NCBI RefSeq assembly: GCF_024505145.1
Contig: NZ_JANIAA010000031.1
Coordinates: 60,386 to 124,385 of the forward strand
From: Streptomyces rugosispiralis
GTDB taxonomy: Bacteria; Actinomycetota; Actinomycetes; Streptomycetales; Streptomycetaceae
Direction of reading: 5' to 3'
DNA length: 64,000 nucleotides
This document shows positions 24,803 to 33,327 of the stretch, piece by piece; positions within the stretch are counted from its first letter, which is position 1, and each line of letters starts with the position of its first letter. Below the pieces are notes generated by a model. That model searched no databases and was not told where the DNA came from. It worked only from the letters and a program-made list of their open reading frames with translations. The position numbers and the translations under genes are program-made.

Positions 24803-25483
24803 TCAACAGCGGCATAGCGTCACCGCCAGTCGGGAGCCGGCCGAGGCTCCGGCCAGCGCGGTGGCGTCCGCTCGCGGCACCGTCAGCACCACCAGTGCTC
24901 CGCCGCCGCCCGCCGGGCCGTCGAGCGCGCCGCCGCCGTCCGGCGCCTCGTCGCGGCTCGCATCCGCGTCCGCATCGGCCTCCGGTGCGCCGCCGTCGGC
25001 TCGGCCGTCCGTCGCGCGGGCGCTCCGCGCCCCCGGCACATCGGCCACCCGGACCCCACGCGCGACCACCCGCGCCGTAGCGCCGGACGACCGGGCCCGT
25101 ACGGCGTCCGGAAGCGGTGTGGCCAGCACATCCACCCGGTCGCCTGGGTGCAGCAGCCGTACCGCCGCGGCGTCGGCGATCCGGACCGGCGCCGAGACCA
25201 TGGCGGGGCGCGGGCCGCCCCGCCGCTCCTCACCCGCGGGCGCGGGCGCCCGTGAGGTCACCGCGTCCGTGTGCCCCCGGCCGGACGGTGCCGCGGCCGC
25301 GAGCGCGGCGGCCGTCAGCGCCAGCCCGGCCGCCATCGCGCGGCGGCGTCGCCGCACGGTCCGTCGCAGTCCGAATCCGCCGGTGCGCCCGGTGCGCCCG
25401 GTGCGCACCGGATCGAACCGTGGCACCACACGGGCCGGGGGAGCGGAGCGGGGTAACGCGAAGGTGGGGGACGGATGGGACAT
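24803..25483 (-). CDS. SAF-domain (CpaB/RcpC-like) exported protein
   Basis: 226 residues. A basic region (RRTVRRRRRAM) precedes one hydrophobic helix (AAGLALTAAALAAAA), a signal or anchor. The following VSAPVRIADAAAVRLLHPGDRVDVLATP resembles the SAF/CpaB beta-clip used in Flp pilus assembly. An Asp/Ala-rich insert is near 165-195, and VVLTVPRADATALAGASAGSRLAVTLC ends the protein. In Streptomyces this type occurs alone near mscL, and its role is not known to me. Confidence 0.65.
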   Translation of the reverse strand: MSHPSPTFALPRSAPPARVVPRFDPVRTGRTGRTGGFGLRRTVRRRRRAMAAGLALTAAALAAAAPSGRGHTDAVTSRAPAPAGEERRGGPRPAMVSAPVRIADAAAVRLLHPGDRVDVLATPLPDAVRARSSGATARVVARGVRVADVPGARSARATDGRADGGAPEADADADASRDEAPDGGGALDGPAGGGGALVVLTVPRADATALAGASAGSRLAVTLCRC

Positions 25484-25644
25484 GGCACATCACCGCCTGC
25501 CGTGAGGGTCCGGATGCTTCTGGCCCCCTCACCATGCCCGCCCCCGCCCGATCCCGCTCGGGCCTGTGGACGGCCACCAGGCTGTGGAAAACTCGGTCAC
25601 CCCAGCGAGCGACACCCGCCCCGGCGGCTGCCCCCCCACCGCGC

Positions 25645-26490
25645 TTACGGAAGCTCGATCCCCAGGTCCCAGCCGTCGTGGGCGTGGGTGCACAGGCAGT
25701 CTCGGGCGGAGGTCTCCGGCAGCCTGCCCACCGCGTCGAAGAGCACCTCGCGCAGTCGGCCCACGTTCTCCCCGAAGACCTTCAGCACCTCGGTGTGGGT
25801 GACGCCCTCGCCGGTCTCGACCCCCGCGTCCAGGTCGGTGACCAGCGTCAAAGACGTGTAGCAGAGCCCCAGTTCACGGGCGAGCACCGCCTCCGGGTGA
25901 CCCGTCATGCCGACCACCGACCAGCCCTGCGCGGCATGCCAGCGCGATTCGGCGCGGGTGGAGAAGCGCGGCCCCTCGATCACGCACATCGTCCCGCCGT
26001 CCACCGGCTCCCAGTCGCGTCCGCGCGCCGCGTCCACGGCCGCCTTCCGGCCCACCGGGCAGTACGGGTCGGCGAATGTGGTGTGCACCACATTCGGGAT
26101 CCGGCCGTCCGGCAGCTGCTCGCCGTCGAAGTAGGTCTGTGTACGCCCCTTGGTGCGGTCCACCAGCTGGTCCGGGACGAGCAGCGTGCCAGGTCCGTAT
26201 TCCGGCTGCAGTCCGCCGACCGCGCACGGGCCGAAGACCTGTCGCACCCCGAGCGAGCGCAGGGCCCAGAGGTTGGCGCGGTAGTTGATGCGGTGCGGCG
26301 GCAGATGGTGCTTGCGGCCGTGCCGCGGGAGGAAGGCGACCCGACGCCCCTCGATGTCGCCGAGGACGAGCGAGTCGCTCGGCGCCCCATAGGGAGTCTC
26401 CACGGTGATCTCGGTCACGTCGTCGAGGAACGTGTAGAACCCCGATCCCCCGATGACCCCTATGTCTGCTTGCCTGCTGGTCTCGACCAT
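25645..26490 (-). CDS. mtnP: S-methyl-5'-thioadenosine phosphorylase
   Basis: 281 residues, purine nucleoside phosphorylase family 2. IGVIGGSGFYTFL binds phosphate, RHGRKHHLPPHRINYRANLWAL and IEGPRFSTRAESRWHA are MTAP signatures, and GMTGHPEAVLARELGLCYTSL with TDLDAG completes the active site. It splits methylthioadenosine, a by-product of polyamine synthesis, into adenine and methylthioribose 1-phosphate. Separated from the upstream FmdB-like gene by a strong hairpin, so it may have its own promoter. Confidence 0.92.
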   Translation of the reverse strand: MVETSRQADIGVIGGSGFYTFLDDVTEITVETPYGAPSDSLVLGDIEGRRVAFLPRHGRKHHLPPHRINYRANLWALRSLGVRQVFGPCAVGGLQPEYGPGTLLVPDQLVDRTKGRTQTYFDGEQLPDGRIPNVVHTTFADPYCPVGRKAAVDAARGRDWEPVDGGTMCVIEGPRFSTRAESRWHAAQGWSVVGMTGHPEAVLARELGLCYTSLTLVTDLDAGVETGEGVTHTEVLKVFGENVGRLREVLFDAVGRLPETSARDCLCTHAHDGWDLGIELP

Positions 26491-26522
26491 GTGATCACCC
26501 TAGCCACCCGCGCACACGCGAA

Positions 26523-26562
26523 CGGCACCCCGCCGCCTCCCGGTGGAGGTGGCGGGGTGCCG
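26523..26562. terminator. hairpin between fmdB-like gene and mtnP
   Basis: CGGCACCCCGCC (26523-26534) pairs with GGCGGGGTGCCG (26551-26562), and the loop itself contains CCTCC/GGAGG. It lies 28 nt after the FmdB-like stop on the minus strand. Confidence 0.82.
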
Positions 26563-26589
26563 ATGAAGCCGAAGAACCAGGCGGCCCGG

Positions 26590-26958
26590 TCAGGCGGCCG
26601 AACTCGACGTCGAGGACGACGAGGAAGACCCCGACGACGAGGCCCCCGACGACGCAGACGTCGAGGAGGAGGACGAGGAAGAGGAGTCCGAGGACGAGTT
26701 CGAAGACGAAGAGGACGACGAGTCGGAGCTGTCGCTCTTCGCCGCCGGCTTGCTGGAACCGCCGCTCGAGCTGCTGGAGGAGGAGCGGCTGTCGTTCCGG
26801 TAGAAGCCGGAGCCCTTGAACACGATGCCGACCGCCGAGAACACCTTCTTGAGGCGTCCCTTGCAGTTGGGGCACTCGGTGAGCGCGTCGTCGGTGAACT
26901 TCTGCACCGCCTCGAGGCCCTCGCCGCACTCGGTGCACTGGTACTGGTAGGTCGGCAC
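26590..26958 (-). CDS. FmdB-family zinc-ribbon protein with Ser-rich tail
   Basis: 122 residues from GTG 26958, fixed by AGGAGG six to seven nt before it. Two Cys pairs (YQCTECGEGL and ECPNCKG) form the FmdB/putative regulatory zinc ribbon in the first 40 residues, followed by VFSAVGIVFKGSGFYRND. The last 60 residues are almost only Ser with a few Ala, Asp, Gly and Thr, probably disordered. Family members are thought to be regulatory but have no firm function. A CIRCE-like element directly upstream suggests HrcA control. Confidence 0.83.
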   Translation of the reverse strand: MPTYQYQCTECGEGLEAVQKFTDDALTECPNCKGRLKKVFSAVGIVFKGSGFYRNDSRSSSSSSSGGSSKPAAKSDSSDSSSSSSSNSSSDSSSSSSSSTSASSGASSSGSSSSSSTSSSAA

Positions 26959-26968
26959 GTTCTTCCTC

Positions 26969-26995
26969 CTGGCACTCTCACTCAATGAGTGCTAA
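26969..26995. promoter_or_regulatory. CIRCE-like element (HrcA operator) upstream of the FmdB-like gene
   Basis: On the minus strand this reads TTAGCACTC-N9-GAGTGCCAG; the CIRCE consensus is TTAGCACTC-N9-GAGTGCTAA, so 16 of 18 positions match with the exact 9-nt spacer. It ends 10 nt before the GTG start. No chaperone gene is adjacent. Confidence 0.78.
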
Positions 26996-27091
26996 CGACG
27001 CTCCATAGTGCAGTATTCCCGCCCGTCAGTCCACTGGGACGAGACATACGGTGATCGAAGACACCGTCCGGGGCGGTCCCCGGCAGGCTCC

Positions 27092-28579
27092 TCAACTCGC
27101 TCCGCTGCCCAGCCAGCCCGCCAGCTTGCCGCCCCGGCCCACCGCCCGCAGCCGCCGCTCCGCCGCGTCGCGCACCGGGTCCGTGGCCACCACCAGCAGC
27201 TCGTCGCCGCGCCGCAGCGTCGTCGAGGGCAGCGGTACGAAGCTGGTCTCGTCCCGGACCACCAGGGTGACCGCGGCCCCCTGGGGCAGCCGCAGCTCGC
27301 CGACCTCGACGCCGTGCATCTTGGACGACTGGGGGATCGACACCGACAGCAGATGGCCGCGCAGCCGCTCCAGCGGCGCCGACTCGATGCCCAGGTCCGC
27401 AGGCTCGGGCTCCTCGAGCCGCAGCCGGGGGGCGAGCCGGGGCAGTGTCGGCCCCTGGATCAGGGTGTAGACGATCACCAGCACGAAGACGATGTTGAAG
27501 ATCCGGCGGCTGCCGGGCACATCGCTGACCATCGGGATGGTCGCCAGCACGATCGGCACCGCCCCGCGCAGCCCCGCCCAGGACAGCAGAGCCTTCTCCC
27601 GCCAGGGCAGCCGGAACGGCGCCGTGCTGACCAGGACCGACACCGGGCGGGCCACCACGGTCAGCACCAGCCCCACCACGAGGGCGGGCAGGATGTCATC
27701 GCCCAGTTCATGCGGGGTGACCAGCAGCCCCAGCAGGACGAACATCCCGATCTGGGCGAGCCAGCCCAGCCCCTCGGCGAAGCCGCGCGTCGCCGGCCAG
27801 TGCGGCAGCCGCGCGTTGCCCATGATGAGCGAGGCGAGGTAGACGGCGAGGAAGCCGGACCCGTGTGCCAGCGAACCCGCCGCGTAGGCGGTCACCGCGA
27901 TGGCGACCACCGCGATCGGGTACAGACCCGAGGCGGGCAGCGCCACATGCCGCAGGCCATAAGCGCCCAGCCAGCCGACCGCGATGCCGATCACCGCGCC
28001 GATCGCCAGCTCCAGGGCGATCGTGCCGATCAGGACGTACCAGGAATCCATGGGGCCCTGGCTGGAGAAGGCGACCACCAGGATCACCACAGGGGCGTCG
28101 TTGAAGCCCGACTCGGCCTCCAGGACGCCCGTGAGCCGCTTGGGCAGCGGCACCGTGCGCAGCACCGAGAAGACGGCCGCCGCGTCCGTGGACGACACCA
28201 CCGCGCCGATGATCAGCGCCTGCCGCCAGTCCAGTCCCACCACGTAGTGCCCCGCCGCCGCGGTGATCCCCACGCTCACCGCGACGCCCACGGTGGACAG
28301 GACCGCGGCTGCCGGAAGGGCGGGTTTGATCTCGCTCCACTTCGTGCCCAGACCGCCCTCGGCCAGGATCACGACCAGCGCGGCGTAGCCGAGGATCTGC
28401 GTCAGCTCGGCGTCGTTGAAGGTGACGCCGATCCCGTCCGTGCCGATGGCGACGCCGATCCCGAGATAGATCAGCAGCGTGGGCAGTCCACTGCGTGATG
28501 ACACCCTTACGGCCGCCACCGCGAAGAGCAGGACGAGGGAGCAGATCAACAGCAGCTCGTTGAGGTGGTGAACAGTCAG
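27092..28579 (-). CDS. CPA1-family K+(Na+)/H+ antiporter with C-terminal TrkA_C domain (NhaP2/CvrA-like)
   Basis: About 495 residues. Twelve or so hydrophobic segments with SGLPTLLIYLGIGVAIG, VVSSTDAAAVFSVLR and EAESGFNDAPVVIL, the conserved ion-site motifs of CPA1 exchangers. The C-terminal SKMHGVEVGELRLPQGAAVTLVVRD is a TrkA_C regulatory domain. Codons before the in-frame TTG at 28549 read TVHHLNELLL, as expected for the N-terminus, and the only start-like codon there is CTG at 28579 with AAAGGG upstream; so a CTG start is likely. Role: cytoplasmic K+/pH homeostasis. Confidence 0.85.
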   Translation of the reverse strand: MTVHHLNELLLICSLVLLFAVAAVRVSSRSGLPTLLIYLGIGVAIGTDGIGVTFNDAELTQILGYAALVVILAEGGLGTKWSEIKPALPAAAVLSTVGVAVSVGITAAAGHYVVGLDWRQALIIGAVVSSTDAAAVFSVLRTVPLPKRLTGVLEAESGFNDAPVVILVVAFSSQGPMDSWYVLIGTIALELAIGAVIGIAVGWLGAYGLRHVALPASGLYPIAVVAIAVTAYAAGSLAHGSGFLAVYLASLIMGNARLPHWPATRGFAEGLGWLAQIGMFVLLGLLVTPHELGDDILPALVVGLVLTVVARPVSVLVSTAPFRLPWREKALLSWAGLRGAVPIVLATIPMVSDVPGSRRIFNIVFVLVIVYTLIQGPTLPRLAPRLRLEEPEPADLGIESAPLERLRGHLLSVSIPQSSKMHGVEVGELRLPQGAAVTLVVRDETSFVPLPSTTLRRGDELLVVATDPVRDAAERRLRAVGRGGKLAGWLGSGAS

Positions 28580-28831
28580 GGGCCGACCCTTTCTCGCGGG
28601 AGCGGAGGGAACGCTGCGAAGGGGTCCCCACCGACCGGAACTTCATTGCCTTATCTAACATTTTACGGGATCTTGACGCGAGCCTCCGACGAGAAGGCTT
28701 CACCGAGGTGTACGAGACCGGGCGGTGGCCGGTCCGGGGCGTCAGTCATGACTCCGCGTAGGGGCGGCGACAGCGCTGCGCCTATGGTTGCTCCAGCACT
28801 CCAGGTTCACCCTGCCCCTCGAAGGACAGCG

Positions 28832-31600
28832 ATGCCCGCCAACACAACCGGCTCTTCTCCCAAAAAGAAGAAGAGCCGACGTCTCCGCCTGATCGTGATC
28901 GCAGTCGTGCTGCTGCTCGTCGGGGGCGTCGGCTACGGCGCGTACTGGAGCATCAGTACAGTTCGAGCCTCCTTCCCGGAGACCACGGGATCGCTGCAGC
29001 TGAAGGGGTTGTCCGGCCCCGTGCAGGTCAAGCGTGACGGCTACGGGATACCTCAGATCTACGCCGGCACCTCCGAGGACCTCTTCCGCGCCCAGGGGTT
29101 CGTCCAGGCCCAGGACCGCTTCTGGGAGATGGACGTCCGCCGCCATATGACCGCGGGCCGGCTCTCGGAGATGTTCGGTTCCGGCCAGGTGGAGACCGAC
29201 GCGTTCCTGCGCACCATGGGCTGGCACCGGGTGGCCAAGCAGGAGTACGACACCAAGGTGTCGGCCGCCACCAAGAAGTATCTGCGGGCCTACTCCGACG
29301 GCGTCAACGCCTACCTCAAGGACCACCAGGGGGACGCGCTGTCCGTCGAGTACGCGGCCCTGGACTTCAAGAACGACGGCTACAAGCCCGAGAAGTGGAC
29401 CCCGGTCGACTCGTTGGCGTGGCTCAAGGCGATGGCCTGGGACCTGCGCGGCAACATGCAGGACGAGGTGGACCGCGCCCTGGCCTCCAACCGGCTCAGC
29501 GCCAAGCAGATAGACGAGCTCTACCCGTCCTACCCGTACAGCCGGAACAAGCCGATCGTCCAGGGCGGCGCCGTCAACGGGGTCACGGACGAGTTCGACC
29601 CCAAGGGCACCCCGGCCGGCTCCACGAGCGGCACGAGTGGCGCCGGCTCGGTGGACGGAGGGGCCACCGGAGCCGCTCAGGGGCTGCAGACGCAGCTGTC
29701 CTCGCTCTCCAAGACCCTGGACGACGTCCCGGCGCTGCTGGGCCCGAACGGGACCGGTATCGGCTCCAACTCGTGGGTGGTCTCCGGCAAGTACACGACC
29801 ACCGGCAAGCCGCTGCTCGCCAACGACCCGCACCTGGCGCCCCAGCTGCCGTCCGTCTGGTACCAGATGGGGCTGCACTGCAAGCAGGTCACCAGCGAGT
29901 GTCCGTATGACGCGGCGGGTTTCACCTTCGCCGGTCTGCCCGGTGTGGTCATAGGCCACAATCAGGACATCAGCTGGGGCATGACCAACCTCGGCGCCGA
30001 CGTCAGCGACCTGTACCTGGAGAAGGTCACGGCCGACGGCTATCTCTACGACGGCAAGCAGATTCCGTTCACCACCCGCGAGGAGACCATCAAGGTCGCG
30101 GGCGGCGCGAGCCGTAAGATCACCGTCCGCACCACCAACAACGGCCCGATCGTCTCCGACCGCGACGACGAGCTCTCCGACGTCGGCAAGAGTGCCCCGG
30201 TGGGCTCCGGCGCCGATGACGTGGCCCCCGACCGCGGCGACGGCTACGCGGTGGCGCTGAAGTGGACCGCGCTGACCCCGTCCAACACCATGGACGCGGT
30301 CTTCAAGCTCAACACCGCCAAGAACTTCAGCGACTTCCGTAAGGCGGCCCGCGACTTCGCGGTCCCCTCCCAGAACCTCATCTACGCCGACACCAAGGGC
30401 AACATCGGTTACCAGGCGCCCGGCCAGATCCCGGTGCGCTCCAGGGGCGACGGCCGTTACCCGGCGCCCGGCTGGGACTCGCGCTACAAGTGGAGCAAGT
30501 ACATCCCGCAGTCGGCGCTGCCCTGGGAGCTCAATCCCGATCGCGGCTATATCGTCACCGCCAACCAGGCCGTCATAGACAAGAAGAACTACCCGTATCT
30601 GTTGACCGACGACTGGGGGTACGGAGCGCGGAGCCAGCGCATCACCGACCTCATCGAGTCGAAGGTCAAGGACGGCGGGAAGATCTCCACGGACGACATG
30701 CAGTCCCTGCAGATGGACAACAGCAGCGAGATCGCCAAGCTGCTGACGCCCTATCTGCTGAAGGTCGAGGTCAAGGACGACTACGTGCGCCAGGCCCAGA
30801 AGCTGCTGGAGAGCTGGGACTACACCCAGGACTCGGACTCGGCGGCCGCCGCGTACTTCAACGCCGTCTGGCGCAACACCCTCAAGCTGGCCTTCGGCGA
30901 CAAGCTCCCCAAGGAGCTGCGGGTCAAGGGCGAGTGCCTGCGGGTGCGCCCGGCCGACGACTCGGGTCCGCTGGAGGACCTGAACGGCAACGCCCGGCTG
31001 GTGCGCGAATGCGGTAAGCGCGACCCCGACATGGCCCAGCCCGACGGCGGTGACCGCTGGTACGAGGTCGTACGCAAGATCATCAAGGATCCGAAGAACG
31101 ACTGGTGGAAGACGGCGGGCACCCGCAACAAGCCCGGCGCCACCAACCGTGACGAGCTGCTGGCGCAGGCCATGCGGGCCGCGCGCTCGGAGCTCACCGC
31201 CAAGCTGGGCAAGGACATCAACAGCTGGAGCTGGGGCCGGCTGCACCGGCTGACGCTGAAGAACCAGACCCTGGGCACCGACGGCCCCGGTGTGGTGCAG
31301 TGGCTCCTCAACCGGGGCCCGTGGAACCTCTCCGGCGGTGAGGCGGCGGTCAACGCCACCGGCTGGAACGCGGCGGGCGGCTACGACGTCACCTGGGTTC
31401 CCTCGATGCGGATGGTCGTCAACCTCGACAACCTCGACAAGTCGCGCTGGATCAATCTCACCGGCGCCTCCGGCCACGCCTACAACGCGCACTACACGGA
31501 CCAGACCGAGAAGTGGGCGAAGGGCGAGCTGCTGCCCTGGGCGTTCAACAAGAGCGCCGTGGACAAGTCGACGGAGGACGAGCTGGCGCTCACCCCGTAG
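28832..31600 (+). CDS. penicillin acylase family (S45) Ntn-hydrolase, membrane anchored
   Basis: 922 residues from ATG 28832 with AAGGA upstream. A Lys/Arg-rich N-terminus and one hydrophobic helix (LRLIVIAVVLLLVGGVGYGAYW) anchor it or serve as a signal. GYGIPQIYAGTSEDLFRAQGFVQAQDRFWEMDVRRH is the alpha-chain signature. The predicted autocleavage site is before Ser312 in GSNSW, with a Gly/Ser/Thr-rich spacer before it. KPLLANDPHLAPQLPSVWYQM and VIGHNQDISWGMTN are beta-chain motifs. Homologues cleave penicillins or acyl-homoserine lactones; the natural substrate here is unknown. Confidence 0.9.
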   Translation: MPANTTGSSPKKKKSRRLRLIVIAVVLLLVGGVGYGAYWSISTVRASFPETTGSLQLKGLSGPVQVKRDGYGIPQIYAGTSEDLFRAQGFVQAQDRFWEMDVRRHMTAGRLSEMFGSGQVETDAFLRTMGWHRVAKQEYDTKVSAATKKYLRAYSDGVNAYLKDHQGDALSVEYAALDFKNDGYKPEKWTPVDSLAWLKAMAWDLRGNMQDEVDRALASNRLSAKQIDELYPSYPYSRNKPIVQGGAVNGVTDEFDPKGTPAGSTSGTSGAGSVDGGATGAAQGLQTQLSSLSKTLDDVPALLGPNGTGIGSNSWVVSGKYTTTGKPLLANDPHLAPQLPSVWYQMGLHCKQVTSECPYDAAGFTFAGLPGVVIGHNQDISWGMTNLGADVSDLYLEKVTADGYLYDGKQIPFTTREETIKVAGGASRKITVRTTNNGPIVSDRDDELSDVGKSAPVGSGADDVAPDRGDGYAVALKWTALTPSNTMDAVFKLNTAKNFSDFRKAARDFAVPSQNLIYADTKGNIGYQAPGQIPVRSRGDGRYPAPGWDSRYKWSKYIPQSALPWELNPDRGYIVTANQAVIDKKNYPYLLTDDWGYGARSQRITDLIESKVKDGGKISTDDMQSLQMDNSSEIAKLLTPYLLKVEVKDDYVRQAQKLLESWDYTQDSDSAAAAYFNAVWRNTLKLAFGDKLPKELRVKGECLRVRPADDSGPLEDLNGNARLVRECGKRDPDMAQPDGGDRWYEVVRKIIKDPKNDWWKTAGTRNKPGATNRDELLAQAMRAARSELTAKLGKDINSWSWGRLHRLTLKNQTLGTDGPGVVQWLLNRGPWNLSGGEAAVNATGWNAAGGYDVTWVPSMRMVVNLDNLDKSRWINLTGASGHAYNAHYTDQTEKWAKGELLPWAFNKSAVDKSTEDELALTP

Positions 31601-31702
31601 TTCCCCATGGAGCACCCGGGGCCCCGCACGGGCCCCGACGGGCCCGGTGGCCGTCTGAGGGGCGTTTCCGCCCCCGGTCGGTCCCCGGGCCCGTTCGACC
31701 CT

Positions 31703-31749
31703 CGCGGCCCCGCCGACAGACGCCTCCGGGCGCCTTCAGCGGGGCCGCG
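31703..31749. terminator. long-arm hairpin between penicillin acylase and fthC
   Basis: CGCGGCCCCGC (31703-31713) and GCGGGGCCGCG (31739-31749) are perfect 11-bp arms around a 25-nt loop. It overlaps the stop of the convergent cyclo-ligase gene and probably serves both genes. A small GGGGCG-TTTC-CGCCCC hairpin is at 31659-31674. Confidence 0.65.
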
Positions 31750-32338
31750 GCGTGAAGCGGTGGAGGCCCGACGGCGTCACCGCCGCGTGCACCGGACGGT
31801 CGTGGGCCTCCTCGGGCACCTCGTCCAGCAGTTCACCGTCGTACAGCAGCACCACCAGCGCCGGATCGGCCCCCGCCGCCGCCAGCCGGGCCAGCACCCG
31901 GTCGTACGAGCCGCCGCCGCGGCCCAGTCGCATCCCGCGCCGGTCCACCGCGAGTCCGGGCAGCAGCACCACGTCCGCCCCGGTCACCGCCTCGGGGCCG
32001 AGCCGCGGCCCCTCGGGCTCCAGCAGGCCGCGCCGGGCGGGCGCCAGCCGCTCCGGCCCCTCGTCCTCGCCCCAGTCGAGATCGTCGTCCTCGAGCAGCA
32101 CCGGAAGCAGCACCCGGACCCCGCGGGCGCGCAGGGCCTCTCTCAGGGCATGGGTACCGGGCTCGCCGCCCATGGACACATAGGCCGCCACCGTGGCCGC
32201 CCCGGCGAGCTCGGGAAGCTCCAGGGCGCGACACGCCAGGGCGGCGCCGGCCGTCTCGATGTCATCCGCCGTCAACCTGGACCTCATCGTCAGGTGACGT
32301 CTCCGCAACGCGCGCTTACTAGCGTCGGTGTTGATCAC
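31736..32338 (-). CDS. 5-formyltetrahydrofolate cyclo-ligase
   Basis: 200 residues. The ATP/folate motif LLPGLAVDRRGMRLGRGGGSYDRVL is diagnostic, with the N-terminal KRALRRRHLTMRSRL and the mid region VAAYVSMGGEPGTHAL as expected. The enzyme converts 5-formyl-THF to 5,10-methenyl-THF with ATP. It starts at GTG 32338 and is divergent from galU with 82 nt between the starts. Confidence 0.9.
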   Translation of the reverse strand: MINTDASKRALRRRHLTMRSRLTADDIETAGAALACRALELPELAGAATVAAYVSMGGEPGTHALREALRARGVRVLLPVLLEDDDLDWGEDEGPERLAPARRGLLEPEGPRLGPEAVTGADVVLLPGLAVDRRGMRLGRGGGSYDRVLARLAAAGADPALVVLLYDGELLDEVPEEAHDRPVHAAVTPSGLHRFTPRPR

Positions 32339-32420
32339 TGGGTGCGCAATCTCCCTGTCTCATGCCATATTCACCGAATACTCATCATCTGCCCCAAAGG
32401 CACCGGATAGGGTTCGGTAC

Positions 32421-33323
32421 ATGACTCAATCGCGTACTCGGATCAGCAAGGCTGTCATCCCTGCCGCGGGACTCGGAACCCGCTTTCTTCCGGCCACCAA
32501 GGCCACCCCCAAGGAGATGCTGCCGGTCGTCGACAAGCCGGCGATCCAGTACGTCGTCGAGGAAGCAGTCACCGCCGGACTGTCCGACGTCCTCATGATC
32601 ACCGGTCGTAACAAGCGGCCCCTGGAAGACCACTTCGACCGCAACTACGAGCTCGAAGAGGCCCTGACCCGTAAGGGCGACGAGACCCGACTCGCCCGCG
32701 TCCAGGAGTCCAGCGACCTGGCGACCATGCACTACGTCCGCCAGGGAGACCCCAGGGGGCTCGGCCACGCCGTGCTCTGCGCCGCCCCGCACGTCGGTGA
32801 CCAGCCCTTTGCCGTCCTCCTCGGCGACGACCTCATTGATGCCCGCGACCCGCTGCTGGCCCGCATGGTCGACGTCCAGGAGCGGCACGGCGGCAGCGTC
32901 ATCGCCCTGATGGAGGTGGACCCGGCACAGATCCACCTCTATGGCTGCGCGGCCGTCAAGCCGACCGTGGACGACGACGTCGTCCAGGTCACCGGCCTGG
33001 TCGAGAAGCCCGACCCGGCGGACGCGCCCAGCAACTACGCCGTCATCGGCCGCTATGTGCTCGACCCGGCCGTCTTCGGGGTGCTGCGCGAGACCGAGCC
33101 GGGCCGCGGTGGCGAGATCCAGCTCACCGACGCCCTGCAGGCGCTAGCCTCCAGTCCGGACCTCGGCGGCCCGGTGCACGGCGTCGTCTTCAAGGGGCGC
33201 CGCTACGACACAGGCGACCGCGGCGACTATCTGCGTGCCATTGTCAGACTCGCGTGCGAACGTGAAGACCTGGGCCCGGAGTTCCGGGAATGGCTTCGCA
33301 GTTACGTCACCGAGGAGATGTAG
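32421..33323 (+). CDS. galU: UTP-glucose-1-phosphate uridylyltransferase
   Basis: 300 residues. KAVIPAAGLGTRFLPATKATPKEMLPVVDKPAIQYVVEEA is the complete GalU nucleotidyltransferase signature and VEKPDP is the second conserved site. It makes UDP-glucose for cell-wall and exopolysaccharide synthesis. First gene of a run of closely spaced genes galU-moeA-moaC-mogA-rimJ, with moeA only 4 nt downstream. Confidence 0.94.
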   Translation: MTQSRTRISKAVIPAAGLGTRFLPATKATPKEMLPVVDKPAIQYVVEEAVTAGLSDVLMITGRNKRPLEDHFDRNYELEEALTRKGDETRLARVQESSDLATMHYVRQGDPRGLGHAVLCAAPHVGDQPFAVLLGDDLIDARDPLLARMVDVQERHGGSVIALMEVDPAQIHLYGCAAVKPTVDDDVVQVTGLVEKPDPADAPSNYAVIGRYVLDPAVFGVLRETEPGRGGEIQLTDALQALASSPDLGGPVHGVVFKGRRYDTGDRGDYLRAIVRLACEREDLGPEFREWLRSYVTEEM

Positions 33324-33327
33324 CACC

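Noticed and set aside
22027..24815. Two very long minus frames (639 and 909 aa) across the P1 peptidase, the ligase fragment and mscL
   Set aside because: One has the peptidase as its C-terminal part only, and the other is a frame-shifted shadow. The added N-terminal parts are antisense to real genes.
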